64,000 bases of DNA from Methylophaga sp. (lineage in GTDB: Bacteria; Pseudomonadota; Gammaproteobacteria; Nitrosococcales; Methylophagaceae): positions 143,306 to 207,305 of the forward strand of contig NVWQ02000053.1 of assembly GCA_002733715.2 (NCBI GenBank), read 5' to 3'. Of this stretch, positions 24,887 to 33,735 are shown one piece after another; within the stretch, counting starts at the first letter, position 1, and each line of letters begins with the position of its first letter. The position numbers were made by a program, and so were the translations under genes. A model generated the notes under the pieces. It saw nothing but the letters and a program-made list of their open reading frames with translations. It ran no database searches and was not told where the DNA came from.

Positions 24887-25423
24887 TTACCATGTTTTAT
24901 TTTGGTCTTTTATTTCTGGTGTAAGTTCTTGCTGAACGTGTTGCAAGAAGGCCTGAACATTTTCGTGCATTGACGATGGATCGCCCGCTATCGTACTCAC
25001 TAATTCTATAGCTGAATTAGCCTGAATATCAGAAAATGAGGCTTTGCTAGGTTCAAGAAAACTTTTCACATTTTTTGTGAACTCTTTGCCGTTACCCAGT
25101 AAATGGGCACTTGAAATCATCAAGCCAGCGGCATCTTTTTTAGATAAGTTAAATTTAGTTTCAAATAAATTGAGTAATAAGGTTTTATCTTCCCGACTCA
25201 TATCGCCATCAGCTTTGGCAGTAGCCACCATAAGAATAGCGGTTGCATCTAAAGGCGTATCAATTTTGAATAGAGGATTACCGTCATATTTCTTTCGCCA
25301 TTTACGACGACGATTCCATAAAAAAGGGTTTAACCCTCCCAAATCAATACCAGCATCAGCAAGTCTACTTAGTATCATCAAAATAGTGGCAATGGATCCA
25401 AGTAAAGCGAGGACAATATGCAT
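24887..25423 (-). CDS. TerB-like domain protein with N-terminal membrane helix
   Basis: A 178-residue protein. An N-terminal hydrophobic helix (3-20) is followed by a basic stretch (WNRRRKWRKKY) and a TerB-like helical domain (about 52-165). The domain is marked by TAILMVATAKADGDMSREDKTLL, where acidic residues after the first helix are typical of TerB (tellurite-resistance B/DjlA-like) metal-binding domains. It lies 19 nt after the EncFtn-like ferritin gene on the same strand, so a link to metal handling is plausible but inferred. Confidence 0.75.
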   Translation of the reverse strand: MHIVLALLGSIATILMILSRLADAGIDLGGLNPFLWNRRRKWRKKYDGNPLFKIDTPLDATAILMVATAKADGDMSREDKTLLLNLFETKFNLSKKDAAGLMISSAHLLGNGKEFTKNVKSFLEPSKASFSDIQANSAIELVSTIAGDPSSMHENVQAFLQHVQQELTPEIKDQNKTW

Positions 25424-25442
25424 AGGGCTCTTCCTGAGTTAT

Positions 25443-25730
25443 TTATGTGTGGGCGATAGGTTTGTCAGTAAATAGATAATCTTTTAATTCTTTATCAAAA
25501 GAAGGATCTTTACGACGGATCCATTCAAGTACCATAGCTGCATGTTCTTTTTCTTCATCGCGATTATGGGCAAGAATAGCTTTTAATTCATCATCTTTAC
25601 AAGCATCGACACGCTGGTTATACCAATCTACCGCTTCTAGCTCTTCCATCAGCGATGTAATAGCACGATGCATATCTCTAGTTTGATCTGATAGTTCATT
25701 AATCGGTTCGTGATAACCTTCATTTGACAT
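25443..25730 (-). CDS. EncFtn-like ferritin lacking an encapsulin-targeting tail
   Basis: A 95-residue protein matching the encapsulated ferritin family: an EELEAVDWY box at residues 29-37 and HNRDEEKEHA at 55-64 carry the Glu/His ferroxidase ligands of the two-helix half-site, which forms a di-iron centre only on dimerisation. In classical EncFtn a further C-terminal peptide docks the protein inside an encapsulin shell. Here the protein ends at PIAHT right after the helical core, and no encapsulin gene is in the window. An AGGAG site precedes the ATG at 25730; the upstream ATG at 25772 would add a non-homologous leader. Confidence 0.85.
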   Translation of the reverse strand: MSNEGYHEPINELSDQTRDMHRAITSLMEELEAVDWYNQRVDACKDDELKAILAHNRDEEKEHAAMVLEWIRRKDPSFDKELKDYLFTDKPIAHT

Positions 25731-25859
25731 AATGTATTCTCCTGATGATATTGTTATTGAATGATACACCAATCATCAAATCCTAGCGATAGATAGTCAT
25801 ATCCTGTAAACTGCACTTCTTTTCTATACCCAAGTAACTTCACTTTTCTTAAACTGTTA

Positions 25860-25932
25860 CGTCATTCCGGCAGGTTTTTAGCTGGAATCTGAGTATAAAC
25901 AAGACTCCCGCTAAAAATCTGTGGGAGTGACG
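25860..25932 (+). repeat. dispersed intergenic inverted repeat, subfamily A (copy 2)
   Basis: A 73-bp element between the EncFtn-like gene and the DEAD-box helicase gene. It shares the CGTCATTCCGGCAGG start, the GGAATCT and CCCGCTAA interior and the GGGA-TGACG end with the copy after comM. The ends are inverted repeats of each other. Confidence 0.8.
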
Positions 25933-25987
25933 GGCAGACTGACAAAGCTGTTTCTGCCTATTCCAACAATATTAATGAGTTTTATCT

Positions 25988-27301
25988 ATGAGTTTTAGTT
26001 CTTTAGGTTTGTCTGATCCTATTCTTAAAGCAGTTGCTGAACAAGGTTATGACACACCATCACCCATTCAACAACAAGCTATCCCTGCCGTGCTTGAAGG
26101 AAAAGATGTAATGGCTGCCGCCCAAACGGGCACAGGTAAAACAGCCGGTTTTACACTACCAATATTAGAGCTATTGTCGAATGGCCAACCTGTTAAGCCT
26201 AATCACACACGGGTTTTGATCATAACGCCCACGCGTGAATTAGCCGCTCAAATTGAAGAAAGTGTCGCCACCTATGGTAAATATTTACCTTTGCGATCAA
26301 CGGTTGTTTTTGGCGGTGTAAAGATTAATCCGCAAATGATGAAGTTGCGCAGAGGTGTCGATATCTTAGTCGCCACACCTGGCCGCTTATTAGACTTATA
26401 CAATCAAAATGCAATACGGTTCAAGCAACTTGAGATATTGGTGTTAGACGAAGCTGATCGCATGTTAGATATGGGCTTCATCAATGATATTAAGAAGATC
26501 TTAGCGCTGCTACCTAAACAGCGTCAAAACTTGCTGTTTTCAGCTACCTTTTCTAATGATATTCGTAAATTAGCGAAAGGTTTGGTGAATAATCCCGTAG
26601 AGATTTCTGTTACGCCGCGTAACACTACTGTTGAAGCAGTTGAACAGTGGATTTGTCCAGTAGATAAAAAACAAAAGTCGGCCTTATTAATAGAATTGAT
26701 TAATGACAATCAATGGAATCAAGTATTAGTTTTCAGTCGCACCAAACATGGTGCAAACAAACTCACGACTCAATTAGAAAAAGTGGGCTTGAGTGCAGCA
26801 GCAATACATGGCAATAAAAGCCAAGGTGCACGAACACGCGCGTTAGCTAATTTCAAAAATGGCAAAATTCAGATTTTAGTCGCAACCGATATTGCGGCAC
26901 GTGGCTTAGATATTGAACAGTTGCCTCATGTAGTTAATTTTGATTTACCGAATGTGCCAGAAGATTATGTGCATCGTATTGGTCGAACAGGTCGAGCAGG
27001 CGCGACAGGGCAGGCAGTGTCTTTGGTGAGCGCTGACGAGTTTAAGCAATTATCAGATATTGAACGTTTGATTGGTCAAATAATCGATCGAAAAGTGATG
27101 GAAGGGTTTGAACCTGTTAATGCCTTGCCAGAATCTAACCTAAGCAAACGAGCACCTCGTGTCAAAAAGCCGAAACAACCCAAAACAGGTCATCGCGATG
27201 GTCAGCGATCAAATGAAAAGTCGGGTAGTCATCACGCCGGTAATCAAGCTAGGAATAGCCGAAGACGTAGCGGTGGAAATGAACGCTCAGGTAATCGTTA
27301 G
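25988..27301 (+). CDS. rhlE: DEAD-box ATP-dependent RNA helicase, RhlE type
   Basis: A 437-residue helicase. Motifs: Q motif ([13 protein letters not shown]), Walker [10 protein letters not shown], Ia PTRELAAQ, Ib [40 protein letters not shown] and [13 protein letters not shown] basic, Arg/Gly/Ser-rich tail (about 375-437) replaces a folded RNA-binding domain, as in RhlE. RhlE modulates ribosome assembly and RNA decay. The stop overlaps the convergent metY-like pseudogene by 4 nt. Confidence 0.9.
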   Translation: MSFSSLGLSDPILKAVAEQGYDTPSPIQQQAIPAVLEGKDVMAAAQTGTGKTAGFTLPILELLSNGQPVKPNHTRVLIITPTRELAAQIEESVATYGKYLPLRSTVVFGGVKINPQMMKLRRGVDILVATPGRLLDLYNQNAIRFKQLEILVLDEADRMLDMGFINDIKKILALLPKQRQNLLFSATFSNDIRKLAKGLVNNPVEISVTPRNTTVEAVEQWICPVDKKQKSALLIELINDNQWNQVLVFSRTKHGANKLTTQLEKVGLSAAAIHGNKSQGARTRALANFKNGKIQILVATDIAARGLDIEQLPHVVNFDLPNVPEDYVHRIGRTGRAGATGQAVSLVSADEFKQLSDIERLIGQIIDRKVMEGFEPVNALPESNLSKRAPRVKKPKQPKTGHRDGQRSNEKSGSHHAGNQARNSRRRSGGNERSGNR

Positions 27302-28388
27302 ATCACACTATCGAGTGCTTGGCTGACATCATCAATAATATCATCTATATTTTCGATGCCTACTGAGATCCGAACAAGATCACTACTCACACCTGCTTTA
27401 GCTAATTCTTCATCATTTAATTGACGATGTGTAGTCGATGCTGGGTGACAGGCGAGTGATTTAGCATCACCAATATTTACCAAACGAAGGATCATCTGCA
27501 GCGCATCAATAAATTGTGCGCCTGCGATAGCTCCGCCTTTGATACCAAAACTGAGAACACCTGACGCTTTACCAGAGGTGACTTTTTTGCACATAGCATT
27601 GAACGGGCTGTTAGGTAGTGCGGCATAGTTTACCCAATCGATTTTAGGGTGGTTTTCAAGGTATGCGGCTAATTTCTCAGCATTTTCACAGTGCCTTTCC
27701 ATTCTTAAGCCTAATGTTTCAAGGCCCTGTAATATTTGGAATGCATTAAAAGGTGATAGCGCGGCACCAGTGTTTCTAAGCGGGGAAACGCGGCAACGTC
27801 CGATATAGGCGGCTTCGCCTAATGCTTCCGTATAGATGACACCATGATAAGAAGGATCAGGTTCATTTAGCATGGGGAAACGTTTTTATTGGCTACCCAA
27901 TCAAACTTACCAGAATCAACAATAATGCCGCCGATAGATTCGCAAAAAATCGCTTTTGTTTTATCGTCTATTGCATCTTCGAAGCCCTTATAATCGTCAA
28001 AAGAAATCATGCGAACATTTATGCCTTGATTCGGTAAGGCATGAGCAAAAAGATTATAGGTGCCACCATAAAGTTGACTGATGCTGACAATATTATCACC
28101 GACAGTACAAATAGCTTGAATAGCATAGGTAATAGCAGCCATACCCGATGCGAGACCTAATGCGGCAATACCACCTTCCATTGCTGCAACACGTTGCTCT
28201 AATACATCCGTTGTGGGGTTCATTATACGGGTGTAAATATTGCCGGGCACTTTGAGATCGAATAAATCTGCACCATGCTGAGTATCATCAAAGGTATAGG
28301 ATGTAGTTTGATAAATAGGAACTGCGGCCGCTTTTGTTGTAGCTTCAGATTCATAGCCATGATGTAAGGCGAGCGATTCTAGTTTCAT
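27298..28388 (-). pseudogene. broken O-acetylhomoserine sulfhydrylase (MetY-like) gene
   Basis: Two adjacent frames are pieces of one PLP enzyme of the Cys/Met metabolism family. The 5' piece (28388 to 27867) starts MKLESLALHHGYESEATTKA and runs to ESIG GIIVDSGKFDWVANKN. The 3' piece (from 27873) starts at MLNEPDPSYHGVIYTEALG and continues to the normal C-terminus. Two lesions are visible: a run of five A where six would restore NKKRFPMLNE, and loss of roughly 60 residues between ESIG and GGIIVDSG. The lost part includes the SLTKYIGGHG region with the PLP lysine, so the product could not be catalytic even if the frame were repaired. Confidence 0.88.
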
Positions 28389-28405
28389 AATTTATCCTTG
28401 TAGAG

Positions 28406-28894
28406 TTAGTTCCATTTAAAGTCTGAGCTTGGTTGTTCTGGTCTAAATTTAAGTTGTACACCTTGTAAAAAATTACGTAATATTTGATCTTTGCAGGCTC
28501 GAAAATGTTTATGATCAGAGCGACGGAAAAATGCACTTAGTTCGTGTTTGCTAATCTTTAAATCGGCTAGTAATAAGATATCTAAGATCTCATCATCTTT
28601 CAAATTTAATGCTATTTTTAGTTTTCTGAAAATGATGTTGTTATTCATCTTTTTTTCAGGTTTTGGCTGTTCGCCTTCGCGTTTGCCACGACGCTCATTA
28701 ATGAAACCATTTAAGAATGTAGCTAATTGTACATCAGTGCAGTTTACATACTCTGGGACTTCTTCCTTTTTCATCCAATTGCTGATTTGTTCGCGCGTGA
28801 CTTCAACATCAGCTTGAGCAAATATAGCAATCATTTTTGAATCGTTATAATCAAAAACGTAGCGGATCCGGCGTAAAACATCGTTATTTGTCAT
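28406..28894 (-). CDS. DUF1456 family protein (YehS-like)
   Basis: A 162-residue protein with two copies of a domain of about 65 residues. Both begin N-x-x-x-x-R-K/R-I/L and contain I-W/L-K/R-type helices: NNDVLRRIRYVFDYND with EQISNWMKKE, and NNIIFRKLKIALNLKD with HELSAFFRR. This is the DUF1456 arrangement. The link between repeats is a charged stretch (RRGKREGEQPKPEKK). Function is unknown in the family. It lies 17 nt upstream of the dead metY-like gene on the same strand. Confidence 0.85.
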   Translation of the reverse strand: MTNNDVLRRIRYVFDYNDSKMIAIFAQADVEVTREQISNWMKKEEVPEYVNCTDVQLATFLNGFINERRGKREGEQPKPEKKMNNNIIFRKLKIALNLKDDEILDILLLADLKISKHELSAFFRRSDHKHFRACKDQILRNFLQGVQLKFRPEQPSSDFKWN

Positions 28895-28916
28895 GAATGA
28901 AGTGTCTTCCTGATTA

Positions 28917-29204
28917 TTATAGTGGCCAAAGCTGAATGCCGAGCCACATAAAATAGAGTGATAAAGCTAAACATAATAGCGTGATTAGACCATACAGTGG
29001 CTGAAATCCTGTTTTTTGAAGCTGAGTAAAGCCAATATAAGCACCAATTGCATTTACAAAAAATGAAAACTCACTGACGACCAATAATGTTAATAGTGGC
29101 AAGCTAGTCAAGCCATCACTAGCAATCTGACTACCTCTAAGTACGACTAATAATAGAAATACCCCTAGGGCTAGGGCAATATATGGAAAATCACGTGTTT
29201 TCAT
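28917..29204 (-). CDS. small three-helix membrane protein, unknown function
   Basis: A 95-residue protein with three or four hydrophobic stretches (about 8-24, 35-57, 70-92) and few charged residues. I recognise no family. It sits 32 nt after the sterol-desaturase-like gene and 22 nt before the DUF1456 gene, all on the minus strand, so it is probably co-transcribed and may support the lipid-modifying enzyme upstream. Confidence 0.6.
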   Translation of the reverse strand: MKTRDFPYIALALGVFLLLVVLRGSQIASDGLTSLPLLTLLVVSEFSFFVNAIGAYIGFTQLQKTGFQPLYGLITLLCLALSLYFMWLGIQLWPL

Positions 29205-29236
29205 TTTATTAACTCGGAATAGAATGACTAAGGTTT

Positions 29237-30367
29237 TTACTTAGTAAAAGGATACAAAAATTGCTTCCAATAACCAGAGGGTACGGGATGGCCATTGACA
29301 CCCAAACCTGAGGGCCATCTACCTTTAGGCATGAAATAGGTGCCAAATAAACGATCAAATATTGGAAAGTGAATTGAGAAGTTTACATCAATCGCTTCTT
29401 TTTCAATACCATGATGCCAATGATGATAGCGAGGTGTCACCAGAATCGGTTTGATCCATTCAATATCAAATTTAATATTAGAATGAATATAAGTGGCATA
29501 AAGATAAACGACGATTAGATATAAATAGAGCATTGATTGGTCAAAACCAAGTACTGTCATGGGTATAACAGTGAGTCCGCGTAGACATATAATTTCAACT
29601 ACATGCATGCGTGAACCTGCCATCCAATCAAGTGTACGTGCTGAATGATGAACAGCATGGAATTTCCATAACCAAGGTACTTTGTGGAATAAACGATGAA
29701 CCCAATATTGCACTAAATCAGTCAAAAACATGATTTCGAAAAATTGTAACCACAAAGGTTGGCTGACAATGGCGGCTTGGATTGATGATAATTGAGCAGT
29801 AGCTAAAATAAGATTTGAAGGTGCAAATGATAGATAAGTGAATGATTGCACCATCACGCTACTAATTAAAAAATACAGCAAATCTTCTCGCCATTCGAAT
29901 CGAAATACGGATTGTTCTTTGCGACGGAATAAACGTTCAAGAGGCAGAAATACTATACCCGTTAAGGTTAAGTTTAAGATAAACCAGTCTAAGCCAAAAT
30001 AAACGCCACTAGTTAGTTCGCCTGATATTCGTGCATTAGAACCACCTAATGCAACAGCGAATAAGACTAGTAATAATGCGGTGAAACCTAAGAATTTATG
30101 TTGTCGAAGAATAAGGCTGACGGTGGCTAGTAAGAACGCCAAAATTAAAACTATATGTAGGGTAATTCTAACTAAGCTGACATCAATAGCTACCCTAATT
30201 TCTGGAACAGTTAATAGGTCTGGATAACGAAGACATAACACGGCAACAAAACCAGTGATTGCTAGGACAAGTGCGACCACACCGCTTATCCAGCCCGTTC
30301 CAATTTGCGTTGAGGCTTTTTCAGCTTCTAGTTCTTTTATTAATGATGTTGTTAAGTTTTTAAGCAT
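29237..30367 (-). CDS. sterol desaturase / fatty acid hydroxylase family protein
   Basis: A 376-residue membrane protein. The C-terminal half holds the histidine clusters that bind the di-iron centre of this superfamily: HRLFH, HAVHH, and HHWHH near RYHHWHHGIEKEAIDVNFS, where the last is followed by the usual NFS start of the final domain. The N-terminal half adds about four helices not found in the shortest family members. It probably hydroxylates or desaturates a lipid, but the substrate is not predictable. Confidence 0.88.
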   Translation of the reverse strand: MLKNLTTSLIKELEAEKASTQIGTGWISGVVALVLAITGFVAVLCLRYPDLLTVPEIRVAIDVSLVRITLHIVLILAFLLATVSLILRQHKFLGFTALLLVLFAVALGGSNARISGELTSGVYFGLDWFILNLTLTGIVFLPLERLFRRKEQSVFRFEWREDLLYFLISSVMVQSFTYLSFAPSNLILATAQLSSIQAAIVSQPLWLQFFEIMFLTDLVQYWVHRLFHKVPWLWKFHAVHHSARTLDWMAGSRMHVVEIICLRGLTVIPMTVLGFDQSMLYLYLIVVYLYATYIHSNIKFDIEWIKPILVTPRYHHWHHGIEKEAIDVNFSIHFPIFDRLFGTYFMPKGRWPSGLGVNGHPVPSGYWKQFLYPFTK

Positions 30368-30394
30368 TATTGTTCAATTAATTGAATAATGAGA

Positions 30395-30420
30395 CATAAA
30401 AAAGCCCGCAAAGGCGGGCT
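30395..30420 (-). terminator. intrinsic terminator after the cytochrome c5 gene
   Basis: Read on the minus strand, AGCCCGC-CTTT-GCGGGCT forms a perfect 7-bp GC-rich stem followed by six T. It lies 11 nt downstream of the cytochrome c gene stop and separates it from the sterol-desaturase-like gene. Confidence 0.85.
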
Positions 30421-30430
30421 GAAGTAAATA

Positions 30431-30922
30431 TTATTTAGTAAGTGAAATCATATGATCAACCGCAGCCTTAACATCATCATCACTTAGATCTGGATTACCA
30501 CCACGAGCGGGCATCATGTTAAAACCATTAATTGCATTAGCGTAAAGTTTATCTACGCCTTGTTCAATGCGTGGAGCCCAACCATCAGCATCACCTAACT
30601 TAGGCGAGCTCATCATGCCTGTGCGGTGACATAAAGCACAGGTGCTTTTTACAATTTTTGCGCCAGCATCATCAGAAGAACCTGCGGCGGTGGGAGCAGC
30701 AACGGCCACAACAGCCACTTCAACTACAGGTGGCTCGCCGATATTAATTTTTGCGACAGGTTTGATGCGCTCAACAACATCTTCGTTAGCCATACTTTCT
30801 GGCGTTACAGTACCTTTTGCCACACTTAGCATCGTCGATAAAATAACATTGACTAAACCGAAGACGATAATAAAGATGATGATGCTACCTACGAAAAATT
30901 TACCGGTGTTTTGTGAAGCCAT
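30431..30922 (-). CDS. membrane-anchored cytochrome c5-family protein
   Basis: A 163-residue protein with one N-terminal helix (about 10-33, uncleaved anchor), an Ala/Pro/Val-rich linker and a single c-type haem domain (about 82-163). The haem-attachment site is CALCH, and the distal Met ligand is probably in NGFNMMPARGG; the ADGWAPRIEQGVDKLY segment is typical of cytochrome c5. It acts as a periplasmic electron carrier anchored in the inner membrane. No oxidase genes are adjacent. Confidence 0.9.
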   Translation of the reverse strand: MASQNTGKFFVGSIIIFIIVFGLVNVILSTMLSVAKGTVTPESMANEDVVERIKPVAKINIGEPPVVEVAVVAVAAPTAAGSSDDAGAKIVKSTCALCHRTGMMSSPKLGDADGWAPRIEQGVDKLYANAINGFNMMPARGGNPDLSDDDVKAAVDHMISLTK

Positions 30923-30982
30923 GATAATGCCCTAAGATCTAAGTATGGAAATGTTAATTATACGATGTTAATGAGTTAGAGG

Positions 30983-31984
30983 CTATTCAATTGCTGTTAA
31001 AGCTAATTTTCCTATAGTTGTGCCTGATAATAGTTGCTTGTGTGCTAATTCAATATTGTCAATATTAAGCGGACCAATAACCTCTGTTAATGTACTTGTG
31101 ATTTCTCCCTCATCAAGCAGTTGGGCAATAGTGTTCAGTAAATGATGTTGCTCAATCATATCACTGGTTTTAAACATAGAACGAGTAAACATAAATTCCC
31201 AAACAAAGCCGACACTTTTTGATTTTAAGCAGTCTAAATTCTGCTTTGTTTGTGTACCGTCAATGCTGCATATCATGCCTTGTGGCGCTATAAGTTCAGC
31301 CATAGCAGTAAAATGATGATCAGTATTATTTAAACACAAGATATAATCAGGATCACTTAATCCTAAGGTGCGATATTGTAATATCATTTCACTGTGATGG
31401 TTGATGACATGATCAGCACCCATTTTGTAACACCACTGCTCAGATTCACTACGAGAAGCGGTAGTAATAACATTAAGTCTGGCAACTTTTTTTGCTAATT
31501 GAATGGCAATAGAGCCAACACCACCTGCGCCACCAATAATAAGAATGTTTTTGCTTTCATCATTTTCTCTGCTGATGCGTAGACGAGCGAATAGTGATTC
31601 CCATGCGGTAATACTGGTTAGAGGCATAACAGCGGCTTCAGTGGAGGTAAGTGTTTTTGGGGCATATCCAACAATACGCTCATCAACAAGTTGGTGAGTT
31701 GCATAGCAACCAGGTCGGGTGATATCGCCAGCATAAAACACCTTGTCGCCTAGTTTAAATAATGCAACTTGGTCACCTAGGCCAACAACGGTGCCTGTCG
31801 CATCCCAACCTACAATTTTAGCAGCAGCTAAATTACCTCTGATGCCTGCTTTAACTTTAGTGTCGACAGGGTTAGCCGAAACAGCATCAATTTCGATTAG
31901 TAGATCGCGGCCATTGGCCTGAGGTGTAGGTTGATCAATAAGCTGTGCTTGCGTATCGTTACTGCTAAATCCAAAGGCTTTCAT
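30983..31984 (-). CDS. zinc-type alcohol dehydrogenase-like / quinone oxidoreductase family protein
   Basis: A 333-residue member of the MDR superfamily. The N-terminal GroES-like domain contains IDAVSANPVDTKVKAG and GWDATGTVV; the nucleotide-binding domain has the GGAGGVGSIAIQLAKK motif for NADPH. The Cys ligands of a structural zinc are absent, which fits the ZADH1/quinone oxidoreductase branch that reduces enones or quinones. The physiological substrate is not determined. Confidence 0.85.
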   Translation of the reverse strand: MKAFGFSSNDTQAQLIDQPTPQANGRDLLIEIDAVSANPVDTKVKAGIRGNLAAAKIVGWDATGTVVGLGDQVALFKLGDKVFYAGDITRPGCYATHQLVDERIVGYAPKTLTSTEAAVMPLTSITAWESLFARLRISRENDESKNILIIGGAGGVGSIAIQLAKKVARLNVITTASRSESEQWCYKMGADHVINHHSEMILQYRTLGLSDPDYILCLNNTDHHFTAMAELIAPQGMICSIDGTQTKQNLDCLKSKSVGFVWEFMFTRSMFKTSDMIEQHHLLNTIAQLLDEGEITSTLTEVIGPLNIDNIELAHKQLLSGTTIGKLALTAIE

Positions 31985-32153
31985 TTTTTTAAAGAATCCA
32001 AAATTATTGTAATTGCCATACCACTATATCCCTATTTATAAAAAATATGATAATTTTTGTAATTATAGCTTTACATGTACGTCTATCGTTATAAGTTTGG
32101 TTATAACAACAATTAAATCAAACTAAAGTTAATTATTATAAAGAGAGAAAATT

Positions 32154-32492
32154 ATGGGTGTTATGAAAAAGACAACTGGGTTGGCGATGGCTATAGCTGC
32201 AGCAAGTTTAGTAGGCTGTGCAAACACCGCACCAACAACAAGTACATCAAGCGCTGAAATGGTACATTGTTATGGAGTGACCGCATGTAAAGGGCATAAT
32301 GACTGTAAAGTCGCGAGTAATGCATGTAAAGGCCATAATGACTGCAAAACAGCAGATAATGCATGTAAAGGGCAAGCAAGCTGTAAAACAGCAGGTAATG
32401 CATGTAAAGGCCAAGCATCTTGTAAAGGCCAAGGCTTTGCTAAAATGTCAGCTGAAGCTTGTACTGACGCAGGTGGTACAGCAGGTAAATAG
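32154..32492 (+). CDS. repeat-expanded, lipobox-bearing bufferin precursor (BufA2-like)
   Basis: A 112-residue Cys-rich precursor peptide. The leader ends in LVGC (residues 19-22), a lipobox, so the mature form is predicted to be a lipoprotein. The core begins [10 protein letters not shown] and then has four 13-residue units (from residues 44, 57, 70 and 83) of the form [13 protein letters not shown], giving ten Cys after the lipid Cys. Bufferins are copper-binding RiPPs in which the MNIO enzyme converts Cys to thiooxazoles. The adjacent MNIO and DUF2063 genes support that role. AGAGAG lies 6 nt before the ATG. Confidence 0.85.
   Translation: MGVMKKTTGLAMAIAAASLVGCANTAPTTSTSSAEMVHCYGVTACKGHNDCKVASNACKGHNDCKTADNACKGQASCKTAGNACKGQASCKGQGFAKMSAEACTDAGGTAGK
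32277..32432 (+). repeat. 39-bp tandem repeats in the bufferin precursor
   Basis: Four units of 39 bp (the last truncated) encode the [18 protein letters not shown] series. Units alternate in small blocks (two HND units, then two QAS units), suggesting stepwise duplication. The second precursor gene has only two such units, so the array is expanded in this copy. Confidence 0.8.
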
Positions 32493-32499
32493 ATAATAC

Positions 32500-32525
32500 G
32501 TGGCCTTTAGAGGCCATTTTTATTT
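32500..32525 (+). terminator. intrinsic terminator between the two precursor genes
   Basis: TGGCCT-TTAG-AGGCCA forms a perfect 6-bp stem followed directly by TTTTT. It lies 8 nt past the first precursor gene stop and is oriented to stop transcription before the second precursor and the enzymes. Confidence 0.75.
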
Positions 32526-32528
32526 AGG

Positions 32529-32568
32529 AAAGCCGTGTTTGTATTACAATAACAAACACGGCTTTTTC
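32529..32568 (+). terminator. second, bidirectional intrinsic terminator
   Basis: AAGCCGTGTTTGT and ACAAACACGGCTT form a 12-13-bp stem around a 9-nt loop, with TTTTT after it and AA before it. It sits 35 nt after the first terminator, so two strong terminators in series separate the first precursor gene from the rest of the operon. Confidence 0.8.
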
Positions 32569-32591
32569 TATTTTATTAAGGGAGAATAAAA

Positions 32592-32864
32592 ATGAATGCA
32601 ACTAAAACAACAGGTTTAGCATTAGCTATTGCAGCTGCAAGTTTGATGGCTAGCACAGCAGCCAATGCGTATGGCTCAAAAACCCCTGAGTTTAATAGTG
32701 ACTCAGCTGAAGTGCATTGTTATGGTGTAACCTCATGTGCAGGACATAATGACTGCAAAACCGCAGAGAATGCATGCAAGGGTCAAGCAGCATGTAAAGG
32801 CCATGGGTTTTTAGTTATGTCGGAAAAAGCATGTGCTGATGCAGGTGGTACAGTAGGAAAATAA
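32592..32864 (+). CDS. periplasmic bufferin precursor (BufA2-like)
   Basis: A 90-residue precursor paralogous to the one upstream. The leader ends ANA at residues 24-26, a standard signal peptidase I site, so the product should be soluble in the periplasm. The core holds six Cys in [16 protein letters not shown] and [10 protein letters not shown] and ends with the family tail [16 protein letters not shown] site precedes the ATG. The MNIO gene begins one base after its stop codon, so precursor and enzyme are coupled. Confidence 0.87.
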   Translation: MNATKTTGLALAIAAASLMASTAANAYGSKTPEFNSDSAEVHCYGVTSCAGHNDCKTAENACKGQAACKGHGFLVMSEKACADAGGTVGK

Positions 32865-32865
32865 T

Positions 32866-33735
32866 ATGACACGTCCATTTCTAGGGTTTGGCTTAGGCTT
32901 GCGAACAGATCACTATGAGCATGTTATTGATAACAAGCCGCAAGTAGATTGGTTTGAAATAATTTCTGAGAACTATATGGTTCCCGGGGGTAAACCTTTA
33001 GCCCATTTAGATAAGATCCGCCAAGATTATCCGATGGTGATGCACGGTGTTTCGATGTCGATTGGTAGCACCGACCCATTGAATTCTGACTATCTTAAAA
33101 AATTAAAAATATTAATTGATCGCGTTGAGCCGCAATGGATTTCAGATCATCTATGTTGGACAGCAGTTAACCATATCAACAGTCATGACCTTTTACCTTT
33201 GCCTTATAATGAAGCAACGATCAACCACATTGTTGATCGAATAAAGCAGGTGCAAGATACTATTGGCAGGCAAATGCTGATAGAAAATTTATCGAGTTAC
33301 GTCACTTACAATAATTCTGAAATGCCGGAATGGGAATTTGTAAACGAAATAGCCAAGCGGGCAGATTGTTATATCTTGCTTGATATCAACAATATTTTTG
33401 TCAGTGCTAACAACCATCACTTTGAGCCGCAACATTATGTAAATGGCATTGATAGCGATCGGGTGATGCAATTTCATCTTGCGGGTCATAGCTATAACGG
33501 TGAAATGATTATTGATACACATGATCACGATGTATGTGATCCGGTATGGGAATTATATGAATACGCCTTAGGTCGGTTCGGTGCAGTGAGCACAATGATT
33601 GAACGCGATGATAATATTCCACCGTTTGAAGAGTTACGTCAAGAACTGGCTATAGCAGAGAAAATAGCCGCCAAAGTATTAACGCCTCAGCAATTACAAA
33701 TTAGCAATAAACAAGATTTGCAAGGAGCAGCCTAA
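32866..33735 (+). CDS. bufB: MNIO-family (DUF692) multinuclear iron oxidase, BufB type
   Basis: A 289-residue TIM-barrel enzyme of the DUF692/MNIO family (MbnB, TglH, ChrH, BufB). It starts GFGLGLRTDHYEHV and has the active-site segments DWFEIISENYM, HGVSMSIGS, ISDHLCW, LIENLSSYV, LDINNIFVSANNHH and HLAGH, then DTHDHDV. These His/Asp/Glu/Asn residues bind two or three irons. Family enzymes oxidatively rearrange Cys of a precursor; here the substrates should be the two preceding precursors. Its stop overlaps the partner gene by one base. Confidence 0.93.
   Translation: MTRPFLGFGLGLRTDHYEHVIDNKPQVDWFEIISENYMVPGGKPLAHLDKIRQDYPMVMHGVSMSIGSTDPLNSDYLKKLKILIDRVEPQWISDHLCWTAVNHINSHDLLPLPYNEATINHIVDRIKQVQDTIGRQMLIENLSSYVTYNNSEMPEWEFVNEIAKRADCYILLDINNIFVSANNHHFEPQHYVNGIDSDRVMQFHLAGHSYNGEMIIDTHDHDVCDPVWELYEYALGRFGAVSTMIERDDNIPPFEELRQELAIAEKIAAKVLTPQQLQISNKQDLQGAA

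Noticed and set aside
28389..28405. Riboswitch (SAM type) ahead of the dead metY-like gene
   Set aside because: Only 17 nt separate it from the DUF1456 gene, too short for a riboswitch, and no typical stem is seen.
32191..32432. Antisense reading frames over the bufferin precursor
   Set aside because: Shadow frames caused by the 39-bp repeat; the sense gene has lipobox, ribosome binding site and family core.
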